Shown here one piece after another: positions 51,702 to 62,330 of a stretch of DNA of 64,000 nt (position 1 is the stretch's first letter; every line of letters begins with the position of its first letter). Made by a program: the position numbers and the translations under genes. Under the pieces are notes generated by a model, which searched no databases, was not told the DNA's origin, and worked only from the letters and a program-made list of their open reading frames with translations. Where the stretch lies: NCBI GenBank assembly GCA_964017155.1, contig OZ024861.1:34070693-34134692 (forward strand). The letters run 5' to 3'. The DNA is from Oasisia sp. SBJ-2009. Taxonomy: Eukaryota; Annelida; Polychaeta; Sabellida; Siboglinidae.

Positions 51702-52425
51702 TCAGTCAGTCAGTCAGTCAGTCAGTCAGTCAGTCAGTCAGTCAGTCAGTCAGTCAGTCAGTCAGTCAGTCAGTCAGTCAGTCAGTCAGTCAGTCAGTCA
51801 GTCAGTCAGTCAGTCAGTCAGTCAGTCAGTCAGTCAGTCAGTCAGTCAGTCAGTCAGTCAGTCAGTCAGTCAGTCAGTCAGTCAGTCAGTCAGTCAGTCA
51901 GTCAGTCAGTCAGTCAGTCAGTCAGTCAGTCAGTCAGTCAGTCAGTCAGTCAGTCAGTCAGTCAGTCAGTCAGTCAGTCAGTCAGTCAGTCAGTCAGTCA
52001 GTCAGTCAGTCAGTCAGTCAGTCAGTCAGTCAGTCAGTCAGTCAGTCAGTCAGTCAGTCCGTCCGTCCGTCCGTCCGTCCGTCCGTCCGTCCGTCCGTCC
52101 GTCCGTCCGTCCGTCCGTCCGTCCGTCCGTCCGTCCGTCCGTCCGTCCGTCCGTCCGTCCGTCCGTCCGTCCGTCCGTCCGTCCGTCCGTCCGTCCGTCC
52201 GTCCGTCCGTCCGTCCGTCCGTCCGTCCGTCCGTCCGTCCGTCCGTCCGTCCGTCCGTCCGTCCGTCCGTCCGTCCGTCCGTCCGTCCGTCCGTCCGTCC
52301 GTCCGTCCGTCCGTCCGCCCGCCCGCCCGCCCGCCCGCCCGCCCGCCCGCCCGCCCGCCCGCCCGCCCGCCCGCCCGCCCGCCCGCCCGCCCGCCCGCCC
52401 GCCCGTCCGCCCGTCCGTCTGTCCG
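51702..52425. repeat. Tetranucleotide tract with three successive units
   Basis: (GTCA)n runs 51702-52058 (about 89 units), (GTCC)n runs to 52316 (about 65 units), and (GCCC)n runs to 52406 (about 22 units) before a short degenerate end. Each switch is sharp and needs a single base change per unit. False ORFs read VSQS, RPSV and PARP repeats. Confidence 0.97.
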
Positions 52426-52765
52426 AAAATATTTAAATAAAATTGGGGATATGCTCCATCCTAATTGTACTCAATTATTATGGCATTGTATATGAATGTT
52501 GCTCTGAATGTTTCAGTTAGTGAACTACAAATAAAATAAAGCAATAATTAATTTAATAAGTCAATGAAGTTATATGTTTCAATGCACCTAGTCGACAACG
52601 CACAAAACGTTGGAGTCAATGCCCCAAAACTTGTGCCCACATAGTCCAAGTTAGGTCGCAGCATTTGTAAGGTGTATATTGCAATATTGTTACAAACACG
52701 CTCAGACATCATCGAACAAAACAAAATATATGCACTTGTAAATCATGTTTAAATGTTACACAATA

Positions 52766-52858
52766 TGTGTGTGTGTGTGTGTGTGTGCGTGCATGCGTGC
52801 GTGCGTGCGTGCGTGCGTGCGTGTGTGTATGTGTGTTTGTGTGGGTGTGTGTGTATAA

Positions 52859-52889
<31 letters not shown>

Positions 52890-52938
52890 TGTATGTATGT
52901 ATGTATGTATGTATGTATGTATGTATGTATGTATGTAT
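52766..52938. repeat. (TG)n, (GTGC)n and (TATG)n microsatellite
   Basis: Three simple arrays in succession, the last about 19 units of ATGT. Confidence 0.95.
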
Positions 52939-53509
52939 GGCGGAAAACTGACAAACGAACACGTTTTCTTTCGCTGGTAGCTCGATTTTGTGCAACTTTT
53001 ACAGTGAAGACCAACACATTTTTAATAGATTAACTAGAAATTACAAATTTCAAAATATGTTTACAAGTGCGTGTTTTGATTTGCTGCGACCTAAGTCGCG
53101 AAAGCCATACCGTCGCTAAATGCCGGTAACGCGAAATACTCGGACCACATTTTCGCTAAATCACTGCTATTCACTGCAAACTATATTATTTATATAATGA
53201 AAATGGCCAGGATTTATTTCTGACATGAACTATACAGTACATGCAATAGTTGCAATAAATGTGGGCCAATAGAGGTATTCATACATTGTCTCGTCTTCAT
53301 AAAAATAATGCAAAAAGAGGCCCACATTATTGGTATGAAACAATAACATGTGTGTTACGTTTTCTATGTGATGAGACAAGATGTATGGTTTCGACGCCAA
53401 ACGGAAATCAGAATAACTGTTTATCCAACTTATATACATCATTGTATTGCCACCTGGCGATTATTACTAAACATCACATCTCCTCTCTCACAATGAGGTC
53501 CTTCACGTC

Positions 53510-54877
53510 TGTAGTGGTTTGGCTTGTTGATATATTGACTGTTGCATTAGTAGATCGCGCTGTTTTCCGTCCTAACATTGTACGACATTGGCGTGTTTAC
53601 TTTTTCGGTGACGGCAGTTGGCTGGTAACCTCCCGCGTTTCCCCTCAACAGTATTTTATCTGCAACCGAAATGCATGTTCGAGCTTTGGCATTTCTGTCG
53701 TAGTACATGTTGTGCTTATCTTGTTTCTCCTTGAAGCGCTGAAGGATTCATTCCGGGTTTACGACAGCCGGTTGTAGCATTACGTGCGTTGTGAGGAGGA
53801 TGGATCTCAACCGTCTGCTCGTCAGAATTTGCGTTTTTACGCAGTCTGACAATACTGTAGTAGAGCAATGTAAGGGACCCAGATAGCCACCTATATCGGC
53901 CCGATATCGGCTGCATCTCGGCAATCTCGGGCGTATCTCTCATATGTCGGGCCGCTATCGGTCCGATGTTGGCGATACTGGCAGTATAAAGGCACCTATG
54001 CAGCCGACATCGGACCGAGATCGGCCCAAGATAGGCCATGTCGTTATGCAGCAAGGGTATGGCAGTAAATAAAATTGTGAATATCCTTTACAAATATGAA
54101 CGTATGCAAAACTAATTTAATGCATATCGCATTAATTGTGGTGAATGTAATTTGTAGAGAATTTGGGCGAGGTTAGTTGTGTTTATTTTTTATTCAATGT
54201 TTCCAATATTTTGTGCGCCACTGTATTCCGATTGCCCAGCCGTCCGCCATAGGGCCTACTAAAACACAACCAAGGGTGTACCTACATAATATTCCTTGCA
54301 CGTAAGTGTTTTTAAAAACGTTTTTTTATAAAAAAAAATTACTCTTCTAAGAAAATAATCTTTAGAAGAAGCAGTTTGAAAATCCAAAGAAATTCCAGTC
54401 TGTGAAAATATATTCAAAACAATATTAGTTTTATTAGTATTTTGTAACAAAACTATTCCAAAACAGGTCTTCTTATAGTTGAATGTAGCTTGAACTGTCA
54501 GTGAACTCCAAGGTCCTAAAATTTAGCCTAGCCTGATGATACCCCATGGAGAGACTTCAGTGACTACAGCCACAGTGACACCAATATTAGGTGATGTAAC
54601 AGCAGTCCAGCTGGGGAGTCCAGATGCTCCCAGGCCTAGAACACTGGAGGTAGTGACGTTTGAGACTAAGTTCCCCGCTTCTTGACTGCACTGGCAGATA
54701 GGATTTAGACAGAAGCATAGCTACAGTGGAGAAGGTACGTTTATACAATCATTTCTTTTGTTGTAAACCTTTGTACATTTCTAGATTAACAAATCATTTG
54801 TGGCATGAATTTATATGCGCACGCTTGATTCTGTGGAAATCTATATACATTCGTTTTTTATATAATTGTTTACAAAA

Positions 54878-54961
<84 letters not shown>

Positions 54962-57210
54962 TTGTAAACAAGTATTTTGTTGTTCAGTCTGTGATATTAG
55001 TTAAATATAGACGGTATCTAACTTAATGTCTCTTTCAGTTTAATTGCAGAAGACATCGGGGGAAAGGAAGACGCCACGTAGATCCTACAGACAAAGCCAT
55101 CCCGAAGTGTCTGTCCAAATGGTTCATGGCCAAAAGACAGGAATGGGGACAGGGCTAAGAGAAGAACCTCGAAAACTATGCCACTGTGTGATGAAAATAA
55201 AAATAAATATGTCATTGCATTCTTTGTTACCTACTAATTAAGCCACACACAGATAGCCTATAGTTTTCCAAGTAATGTAGGCTATACCGGTTTCATCTAG
55301 GCAGTATGCCTAGATGAAACCGATATAGCCTAGATGCAACCGATATTGCCGAGATCGGTCCAATCTCTGTCCGATCTCGGGGATCTCACCGAGATCGGTC
55401 CGATCTCGGGGATCTCAGCTGCATATAGTCTATACCGGTTTCATCTAGGCAGTATGCCTAGATGAAACCGATATAGCCTAGATGCAACCGAGATTGCGGA
55501 GATCGGTGCGATCTCGGTGCGATCTCGGGGATCTCAGCTGCATCTAGGCTATATCGGTTTCATCTAGGCATACTATAGTTGCAGCCGAGATTGCCGAGAT
55601 CGGACCGAGATCGATCCCATGTGCAAAACCTAGATCGGGCCGACGTCGGCTATCTCGGTTCAATATAGGACCGAGATGCCCGAGATGGGGCCGATGTCGT
55701 ATGCCGAGATCGGGCCGACGTCGGTGCCGAGATGGCCGAGAGCGTGCAAATATCGTTTGGCTATCTGGGGAGTCGTCTGCGTGCCGCGGCCTTTATGGTG
55801 AATCTTTCTGCAGTTTGTACCGCCATCTCCGCTAGGTCATTTGATTGTGGGTATCGATACCTCGATGTTGCATGAATTAATCTGCACTGGCGAATTGCGG
55901 TCCATTGTCGGAGATGACCTATTCATGTCTTTAATTTCGTGATGACGAATGTCGCGCGGGTTGAGTATAGCCTTTCTACCTCTATGTACCGTTGTTGTTC
56001 CCGTCACACTCGAACAGATATACGGCTATATTCTGAAGCTATCGCGCTGGGATAGGACGGTTCACCATGGGTTCTTTCTGCGTCGCCCACTTGCGTTCCT
56101 GGAATATAGAACACTCGCCGATGTGGGTTTCGATGTCCGCGTTGAAGCGGGACCAATAAACGGTGTCTGGGACGCGGTGCTTGGTTTTCGCTATTCCGAA
56201 GTGTCCGATGTGTAGCTGTTGCAGCATCTCCTGCCGCTGGTCTCGGTATTTCACGATCATATCCCCCTAGATGAAGATGACTGTCGGCTCTCTTGAGATA
56301 GTCTCGCGTATGCTTGAGAGTTCATCTCGCAAATGCCACTATGCTTGCATTTATCTCGGGTAGCATCGATGTTCGTTGGGCCAGCCTGACTCAATCATTC
56401 TTATCAGGTTCTGCATGTCTTGATCAAGTCGCATGACAGTCTTTATCTTCTCCATTCTTGCGTCAGTGACGGTAATGTGGAGGATTTCAAAAATGTTGAC
56501 TTCTTCGCTGTGGTAACTCTGTGTCAGAACTTCATATATCCGAACAGCATCTCCAAAGTCATCACTTGGTATTTTCGGGTTATCTAATGAAGATATTTTC
56601 GGGTCATCTAATGAAGATCCGAGATAATATGTCTGCCAAAGGAATATGTTTTCCTGGCACATAGGTGATCTTCACGTTGTATCTCTGGAGTTTCAGCAGC
56701 ATTCTCTGCTCTGTAGCCGCCGTGGCGCACATGTTAGTGGCTTCTTCGTAATGGCTTCCAGAGTCTGTGGCCTAACCCGACTGTCACTCCACGTCCATGT
56801 GTGTACTGATGAAAAATGTTCCCACGCAAACACCACTGTTCTTTTCTACTTGCGCGTAATTCTGCTCCGCGCTGGTCATACACATCGATGCATATGACCC
56901 AGGTTGTCGGCAATGCACCACGACAACTCCAAGACCTTTCTGTGAAGCGTCGGACTATAATGACGACGTATTTGTGGGGCAAGAACTGGACCTGGTTGCT
57001 TGCACAACATCTGCTTCATGTCTTCATAGGGCTTATCCATCACTGTATCCAAAACAAACTCGTTTTTTTCTTGGTCATGTCTCTCAGTGGGGTGGTGACG
57101 TCCGGTAAGTTTCTTTCCCAGGTATGTAACCAAGTACAGTCTCCAGCTCATCCTTTGTTGTCAGTGTTGGTATCTCACGTATGCCCTGCGTCTTCACTGG
57201 GTCGGATCAT
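53510..57210 (-). mobile_element. Ty3/gypsy retrotransposon pol remnant, split by a DNA element
   Basis: Reading 57210 downwards: the RT end/RNase H start (LGYITYLGKKLT-like, VLAPQIRRHYSP), RNase H blocks in shifted frames (VVFAWEHF, YTHGR), the end of RNase H (QENIFLWQT), an integrase HHCC zinc finger (LHIGHFGIAKTKHRV..CSIFQ, 56260-56050), and the integrase core with YIEVERLYSTR, SDNGPQFAS and PQSNDLAEMAVQTAE. At 55769 it stops at a TIR element and resumes at 53877. The integrase C-terminus continues there with DKHNMYYDRNAK and GGYQPTAVTEK (53760-53540). Several frameshifts and stops leave it inactive. No LTRs were identified. Confidence 0.85.
53878..55769. mobile_element. 1.9-kb TIR element with CCGAGATCGG-rich ends, inserted in the gypsy integrase
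   Basis: Both ends carry CCCAGATAGCCA as inverted repeats (53878-53889 and 55758-55769). The flanking dinucleotide GA occurs on both sides. Removing the element with one GA restores the integrase reading frame across the site, which fixes the borders and a 2-bp duplication. The outer 170-500 bp are full of (C)CGAGATCGG and CGATATCGG palindromic phrases. Inside, an exon-like stretch (VTPILGDVTAVQLGSPDAP, about 54527-54734) joins in phase to a short last exon at 55051 (EDIGGKEDAT). This is perhaps a relic gene of unknown family. A (TA)n run lies at 54882-54958. Confidence 0.75.
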
Positions 57211-57244
57211 GCCCAAAGTAGGCGACTTCATTGGCTTTGTCTTT

Positions 57245-58040
57245 GACAGCCAATAGAGTGGACATAAACAAAATTGCGCTCTGCATTGCATTCGTCCATT
57301 ACGAGAAAGACTTCGACTCAGTGCAAACTCAAGAAGTATTGGCCTCGCTTCAAGAACACGTGATTGTAGATGTGTACATCGAACTCTTGAAGGAAATCTA
57401 CAGCTCGATCACTTGATTCCTTTAGAAGGCTTTTGCAGTCAACGCCTACATAAGTACATATTTATGTCTTATTATCCCCCCCCCCGCGCAACACTACACA
57501 CTACTTGCGACCGACCAAGCTCGACAATACTCTAGCCACGTAAATACGTGGCTATTACAGAGTGCTGAGCTACAATGAGAAGAAGAAGAAGACAGTCCAC
57601 CTACACAAAGAAAGCAACAACATCAACATCGGGAGAGGAGTATGGCAGCGAGGCAGCGAGATACCATATTGCTCAAGCTGTTTACGGCAGCACTCGAAAG
57701 CATATTCCGACCACTAACTTGGGAAACCATCGGCTTCAATATAGACGGCATATATCTTAGTCATCTCCGCTTTGCCTACGAGATACTCATATGTTAAATA
57801 TCACATACCGGGACAGAAAAACAAACATCTGATTAAGAGAAAAGACAAAGGTCATGTGAAGAACAATTTCTTTGGAAGTGGACTTGGGCTGGGCACGTCA
57901 GCAGAATACGAGATATCCGATGGACAACTGGAAGGGTACCATCTGGCAGAGGATAGCGCAAGATAGGCAGATATGGAAGCGAGATACTGAAGCCTTCGCC
58001 CAACCACGGGACACTGTGGCTGCACAGTGACGATAATGCT
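57245..58040 (+). pseudogene. RTE-like LINE fragment, rearranged
   Basis: 57276-57415 reads IAFVHYEKDFDSVQTQEVLA and VYIELLKEIYSSIT, the RT palm of an RTE/BovB-type element. About 220 unrelated or degenerate bases follow, including a C run at 57477-57485. From about 57650 come LFTAALESIFRPLTWETIGF, IDGIYLSHLRFAYEI (a mutated FADDI box), then AGHVSRIRDIRWTTGR near the C-terminus. Most of the middle and the catalytic Asp pair are lost. The end near 58040 has no clear tail. Confidence 0.75.
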
Positions 58041-58837
58041 GACAGACAACTATTGTAACTGATTCTTTAATGTATTTTTGTCTGTCAAAAATGACAGTTT
58101 GAAAAATACGTTGTCCCGAAATATTAAAGAAAAAAGCTACGCAATGTCCATGACATAGCCTTGAGCTTAGTGTATTCTGAATTTACCAGATATATTAATT
58201 ATAAATAGGTAACGTTCAATCGGATTAGCACACAAATTGTATGCATATTTCACAAATTTGTAACGCATTACAATATTTTTGCTATTATAAAACTTTGTTT
58301 TACTAAACAACTATTTTTGGGAGGGACTGACCACCAGACGGGCCTGTTTCATCAGTTTTATAATAAATTATTGCTAAACCAAAAGGTGTGTTTGAAAAGA
58401 CCCATCCACCTGTCAGCTGGACAGATAAACCCATCTGGATGGGTAGAAATATCAAAGGACGGGTGGTGGATGGGAAAATAATAAGGAACCAAAAAGCTCA
58501 TCGAAAATGGGTGTCATGTGTGTCTTGGGTGTAGTTTATTTCACATCTTGTATGTGTAAGAGCTTATGTACACGTTTCCACTAAAACAAAGGTGTGACTG
58601 GCAATAATGTGCTGGAATGCGCCTGACTTTTAATTACACTATTCACATACTACTAACATGGACATAAAACATCCCAGTTAGGGATGGTAAACCACATGAG
58701 GAAGTACATTAATTGTAATGTCATTACAATTAACAAAATGTAATATCTAGAAGGTGTATTAATAGGACATAAACTGGCAGTTAAAGTAATTGCTTTTACG
58801 CCTGAAATCACAAGACGAATGTATTGTTTTTATTCAG
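58041..58837. other. No gene recognised
   Basis: AT-rich sequence. Short phrases around GGATGGG/CCCATCC recur at 58405-58475 in both orientations. Confidence 0.45.
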
Positions 58838-59096
58838 ATGCAGATTGGCGTCAAGGCAGAATTTGCAGCAACTGTAACCACCACCACCATATCTGTCACT
58901 TGGAACGCCGCAGATGTGGATGGAGTGACATCCTTCAGCATCAAGTTGGACGATGAAGAGAGAGGAGGCAGCGCTTCAAGTTCAACTTTACCCATCGTCA
59001 TCACTGGACTTACACCTGGCACCACACATCGTCTACTGGTAGAAACTACAATAGATGGAACCACTACAAAACCTGTGGATAAAGACTACACAACAA
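58838..59096 (+). CDS. Fibronectin type III domain exon (partial host gene)
   Basis: The segment lies between an acceptor (TTTATTCAG) and a donor (GTATGT). It reads as one FN3 domain: VTTTTISVTWNAADVDGVTS (B strand with the conserved Trp), FSIKLDD, LPIVITGLTPGTTHRLLVET (the conserved L-x-P-G-T turn and the following strand) and DGTTTKP. It is about 86 residues, the normal size of one FN3 module. It starts in phase 0 and ends in phase 1. FN3 modules occur in secreted adhesion proteins and receptors; the parent gene cannot be named. Other exons must lie in unrecognised sequence or outside the window. Confidence 0.7.
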
Positions 59097-60682
59097 GTAT
59101 GTGTTACCTTGCATTTTACATCCAGGATTGAAAACCATTATGAGCGAAGGAAAATATGAGAGGATTCTAACAATATAATTACATTATATCGCCATTTCAA
59201 CCAGTAACACATTTGTTGGGGGATCAATACTAAGCAGTTGGTGGAACAGCTGCAGTAAGAAAAATAGTAAATACATTAATAACATAGCACAGCCGATGAA
59301 ATGAAGGATTGCAGGACTAGCAATGGTAATCATAACAATAGTCTCTTGTCCAACACACAGTGATCTGAAACCTTTGTTTCTTAAAACGCACTGCAGACCT
59401 GGGATTGTATCCACATCACCAATTCAGCTGTTCCAATGTGTTGAAAACAGGTTAACTAACATTGTTTAGTCTTTCAGTTGGTATTAATGATCATTATCAA
59501 ACATAAATTATTACTGATGTGCATAATTAAAATTAAAATAACTATGGATCTAATTGGTGTAACACATAAAACATATTTCGGGTAGTTCACAGCTCCATTG
59601 TCAACATTTGTTTGACATGGTCGTTGGTGTTGTGTTAACAGACCAGAGTTCATTTCAATTTTAGTTTCTTGTGACTTTCTATTGTCCATCATGGCTGTGA
59701 CTAATACTGTTTGCTCTCCAGTGCAGTGGTAGGGGCTGTATCAATAGCACAGTACTAGGTAGATCCCAGTTAAACTGGATAGTGGCTAGCTGCATAGTTT
59801 ATGCTATGTCTTCATTTAAGCTACCGATTGTGTATGAAAGTTGTGTTTATTTTGATGTTTCTTTAATTATCTTTAAAAATGGTGTGACCTTTTCCCGGAT
59901 TCGTTAAAGACATAGTGTCACATGTAAGTGACAATTGACAAAGATTGAAAATTAATATTCTATACATCCATAGAGTGTAAATTCATACACTTAATTGATA
60001 TTGTGTGCTGCAATCACACACATGGCTGTTTCTGGTCGGCGCATATGAATAACCAGAGACAATCCCAATTAGATGACTATGGTGAAGAAACTAGGCAGTG
60101 ATTCACGTTTCATACATAATTACCAACTCACTGTATAGTCCAAAGGACATCAGGACCATTTAATTTGCTAAATTAGCAACATGACTTAATTTACACAATG
60201 CTATTGACACACAATGACAGTGGAAAATCATAGTACTGTCTAGTGATAATAATATTAATAAAAAAAAGAAAGCATGCATCAGTTAAAGGGCCCCGTCATA
60301 GATTACCTTGCACATAGCAATCCCTTAAATGTCTAAGTGAACATGTGGCCATACATATCTTGCATGCAGGGTTGAAACAACACCATGAGTCTTTAAAAAA
60401 AGATTTAAATCAGTTAGTTGTATTTTTTATTTATACTTTTACTTGAAGCTTTGAACTTGAAAAGTTGGTACCATTTGAAAAAGGTTTTGGAATCTTTACT
60501 GTATTCAGAAAGGGAATAGCTCAGACATCTAGAAATGCTGATCTTGGCACCACTAATGTCAGTTCTGTTATTTCTACTCGAGACATTGCCACCTATCTCA
60601 GGTTATTTACTCCAAACAGCCCAAACTTGGGCTAACGCAGGAGTTTGTAGTGCTTCTTGTGCGCATGCGTTTGGTATGATGT
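59097..60682. other. No gene recognised
   Basis: Probably intron of the FN3 gene. No second FN3 module was found. Confidence 0.45.
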
Positions 60683-62330
60683 TTGTTTGTTTGTGTGTTT
60701 GTTTGAGCTTGTTTGTTTGAGCTTGTTTATTTATTTGAGTATGGTTGTTTGTTTGTTTGTTTGTATGTTTGTTTTACAGGCAATTTAGGTGATTGGGTGT
60801 TGTGAAGGGGAGGTTCGTGATTGCTGCTTGAAAAGCTATTGGGTTATCTATTTTAGTAATATTTTGTGGGATCATATTCCAGATGCGAATTGCTCGGGGG
60901 TAAAAGGAGAACGCTGCAGTGTTGATGCGGCACCTGGTGGCCATGTAATGCCCACGGTTTTTTGATGGTTTTAATTGGCCCGTTGGTGGTGTGATGTTGA
61001 CTATGTTATTTAAAATGTTATAACATGTCATGGCTTGTTTGATAATCCGGCGTCGCTCAAGAGTGGGCCATCCAATGGTGGCTATTAGGTCTGTTGTGAC
61101 TGTTTGGCGTTGATGGTCATTTTTAACAAATCTGGCTGCACAGTGCTGTACCTTTTCAAGATGTTTAATTTGGGTAGTGGTGTGTGGATTCCATATAGGA
61201 GAGGCATATTCAAGTTTTGGTCGGACTAGCATGTTATAGGCAGTTTCTTTTACATCAGGTTTGTATGGACCGAGGGTTCGTTGGATCATACCTAAGATTT
61301 TTGAAGATTTGGAAGTTATGTCAGTGATATTATGATTCGCCCAAATTAGTTTAGTATCTAATGTTATTCCAAGATATGGGTGGCTGGAGATTGTGGAGAG
61401 TGGCACACCACAGAGGGAATACGAATGTAGTCTGGGTTTTGTTTTGTTTGTTATTGGGAGATGCACACATTTGGGGATGTTAAACTCCATTTGCCATTTG
61501 TTGGACCATGATTGTAGTTGGATCAGGTCGGATTGGAGGATGTTGTTATCTGTTTCAGATTTGATTTTGCGATAGATGATGCTGTCATCCGCAAAGAGCC
61601 GTATTGGAGACTGAATGTTGTTGGTTATGTCATTTATGTATAGCAGAAAAACAACTGGTCCTAGAACTGAGCCCTGTGGTACTCCAGATGTAACGCATGT
61701 GTTATCCGACAGGGATCCTTTGACTGAAACTATCTGTTTACGGTGTGAAAGAAATAATTTTATCCAGTTTTTGGTATTTCCAGTTATTCCATAGAAGGCT
61801 AATTTTTATAAGAGGCGTTTATGAGGGACTTTGTCAAAGGCTTTGATGAAATCAAGCAGGATGGCATGTATCTGTGTCTTGTTATCTATAGCTGTTATCC
61901 AGTCATGGACTGTCTCGATGAGTTGGGACTCGCAAAACAACCCTGACTGGAAACCGTGTTGGAAGTGGAGTATGATGTTGTGTTTCCACATGTTGCTAAG
62001 GAGCATTTGCTCCATAACTTTACATAGGATACATGTTAATGAAATGGGTCTGCAATTTACACGGTCTGATTTGAGGTTAGTTTTGTGTATTGGTGTTACT
62101 AGTGTATGGAGCCAGTCATCTGGAAGTTTGGAAGTGTTGTATGACTGCTGAAACATGTGTATGATCATTGGGGCTATTTCTGCTGCAGTCTCTTTGAGGA
62201 CTCTAGCAAGTAGTTCATCTGGGCCTGTAGGTTGATTTTGATTTTGATTTTGATTTTTCAGTTGCTTAACTACTCCGTCTATCCCAATTTCGAGGAAGGG
62301 GATATCGGAGTAGACGGATGGAGTCAGTTG
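60683..62330 (-). mobile_element. 5'-truncated CR1/Jockey-like LINE with (CAAA)n tail
   Basis: From 62330 downwards: an acidic linker, an (AAAATC)n-coded QNQNQN run, GPDELLARVLKETAAEIAPM, RPISLTCILCKVMEQ, FQHGFQSGLFCESQLIE, LLDFIKAFDKVPHKRLL and a stop at 61806. Degenerate GVPQGSVLGP and FADDSIIYR (61602-61576) follow. An open segment from 61490 to 60774 covers the thumb (YLGITLDTKLIW, VQHCAARFVKND, IRIWNMIPQN). The tail of CAAA units (60683-60776 on the plus strand as GTTT) marks the 3' end. The family resembles the LINE at 10.9-13.7 kb but is not the same copy. At least two frame breaks. Confidence 0.85.

Noticed and set aside
53259..53777. 172-codon plus-strand ORF with hydrophobic segments
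   Set aside because: It is antisense to the gypsy integrase C-terminal segment read on the minus strand.
54726..54959. 77-codon ORF ending in Tyr-Ile repeats
   Set aside because: Half of it is the (TA)n array, and the rest has no motif.
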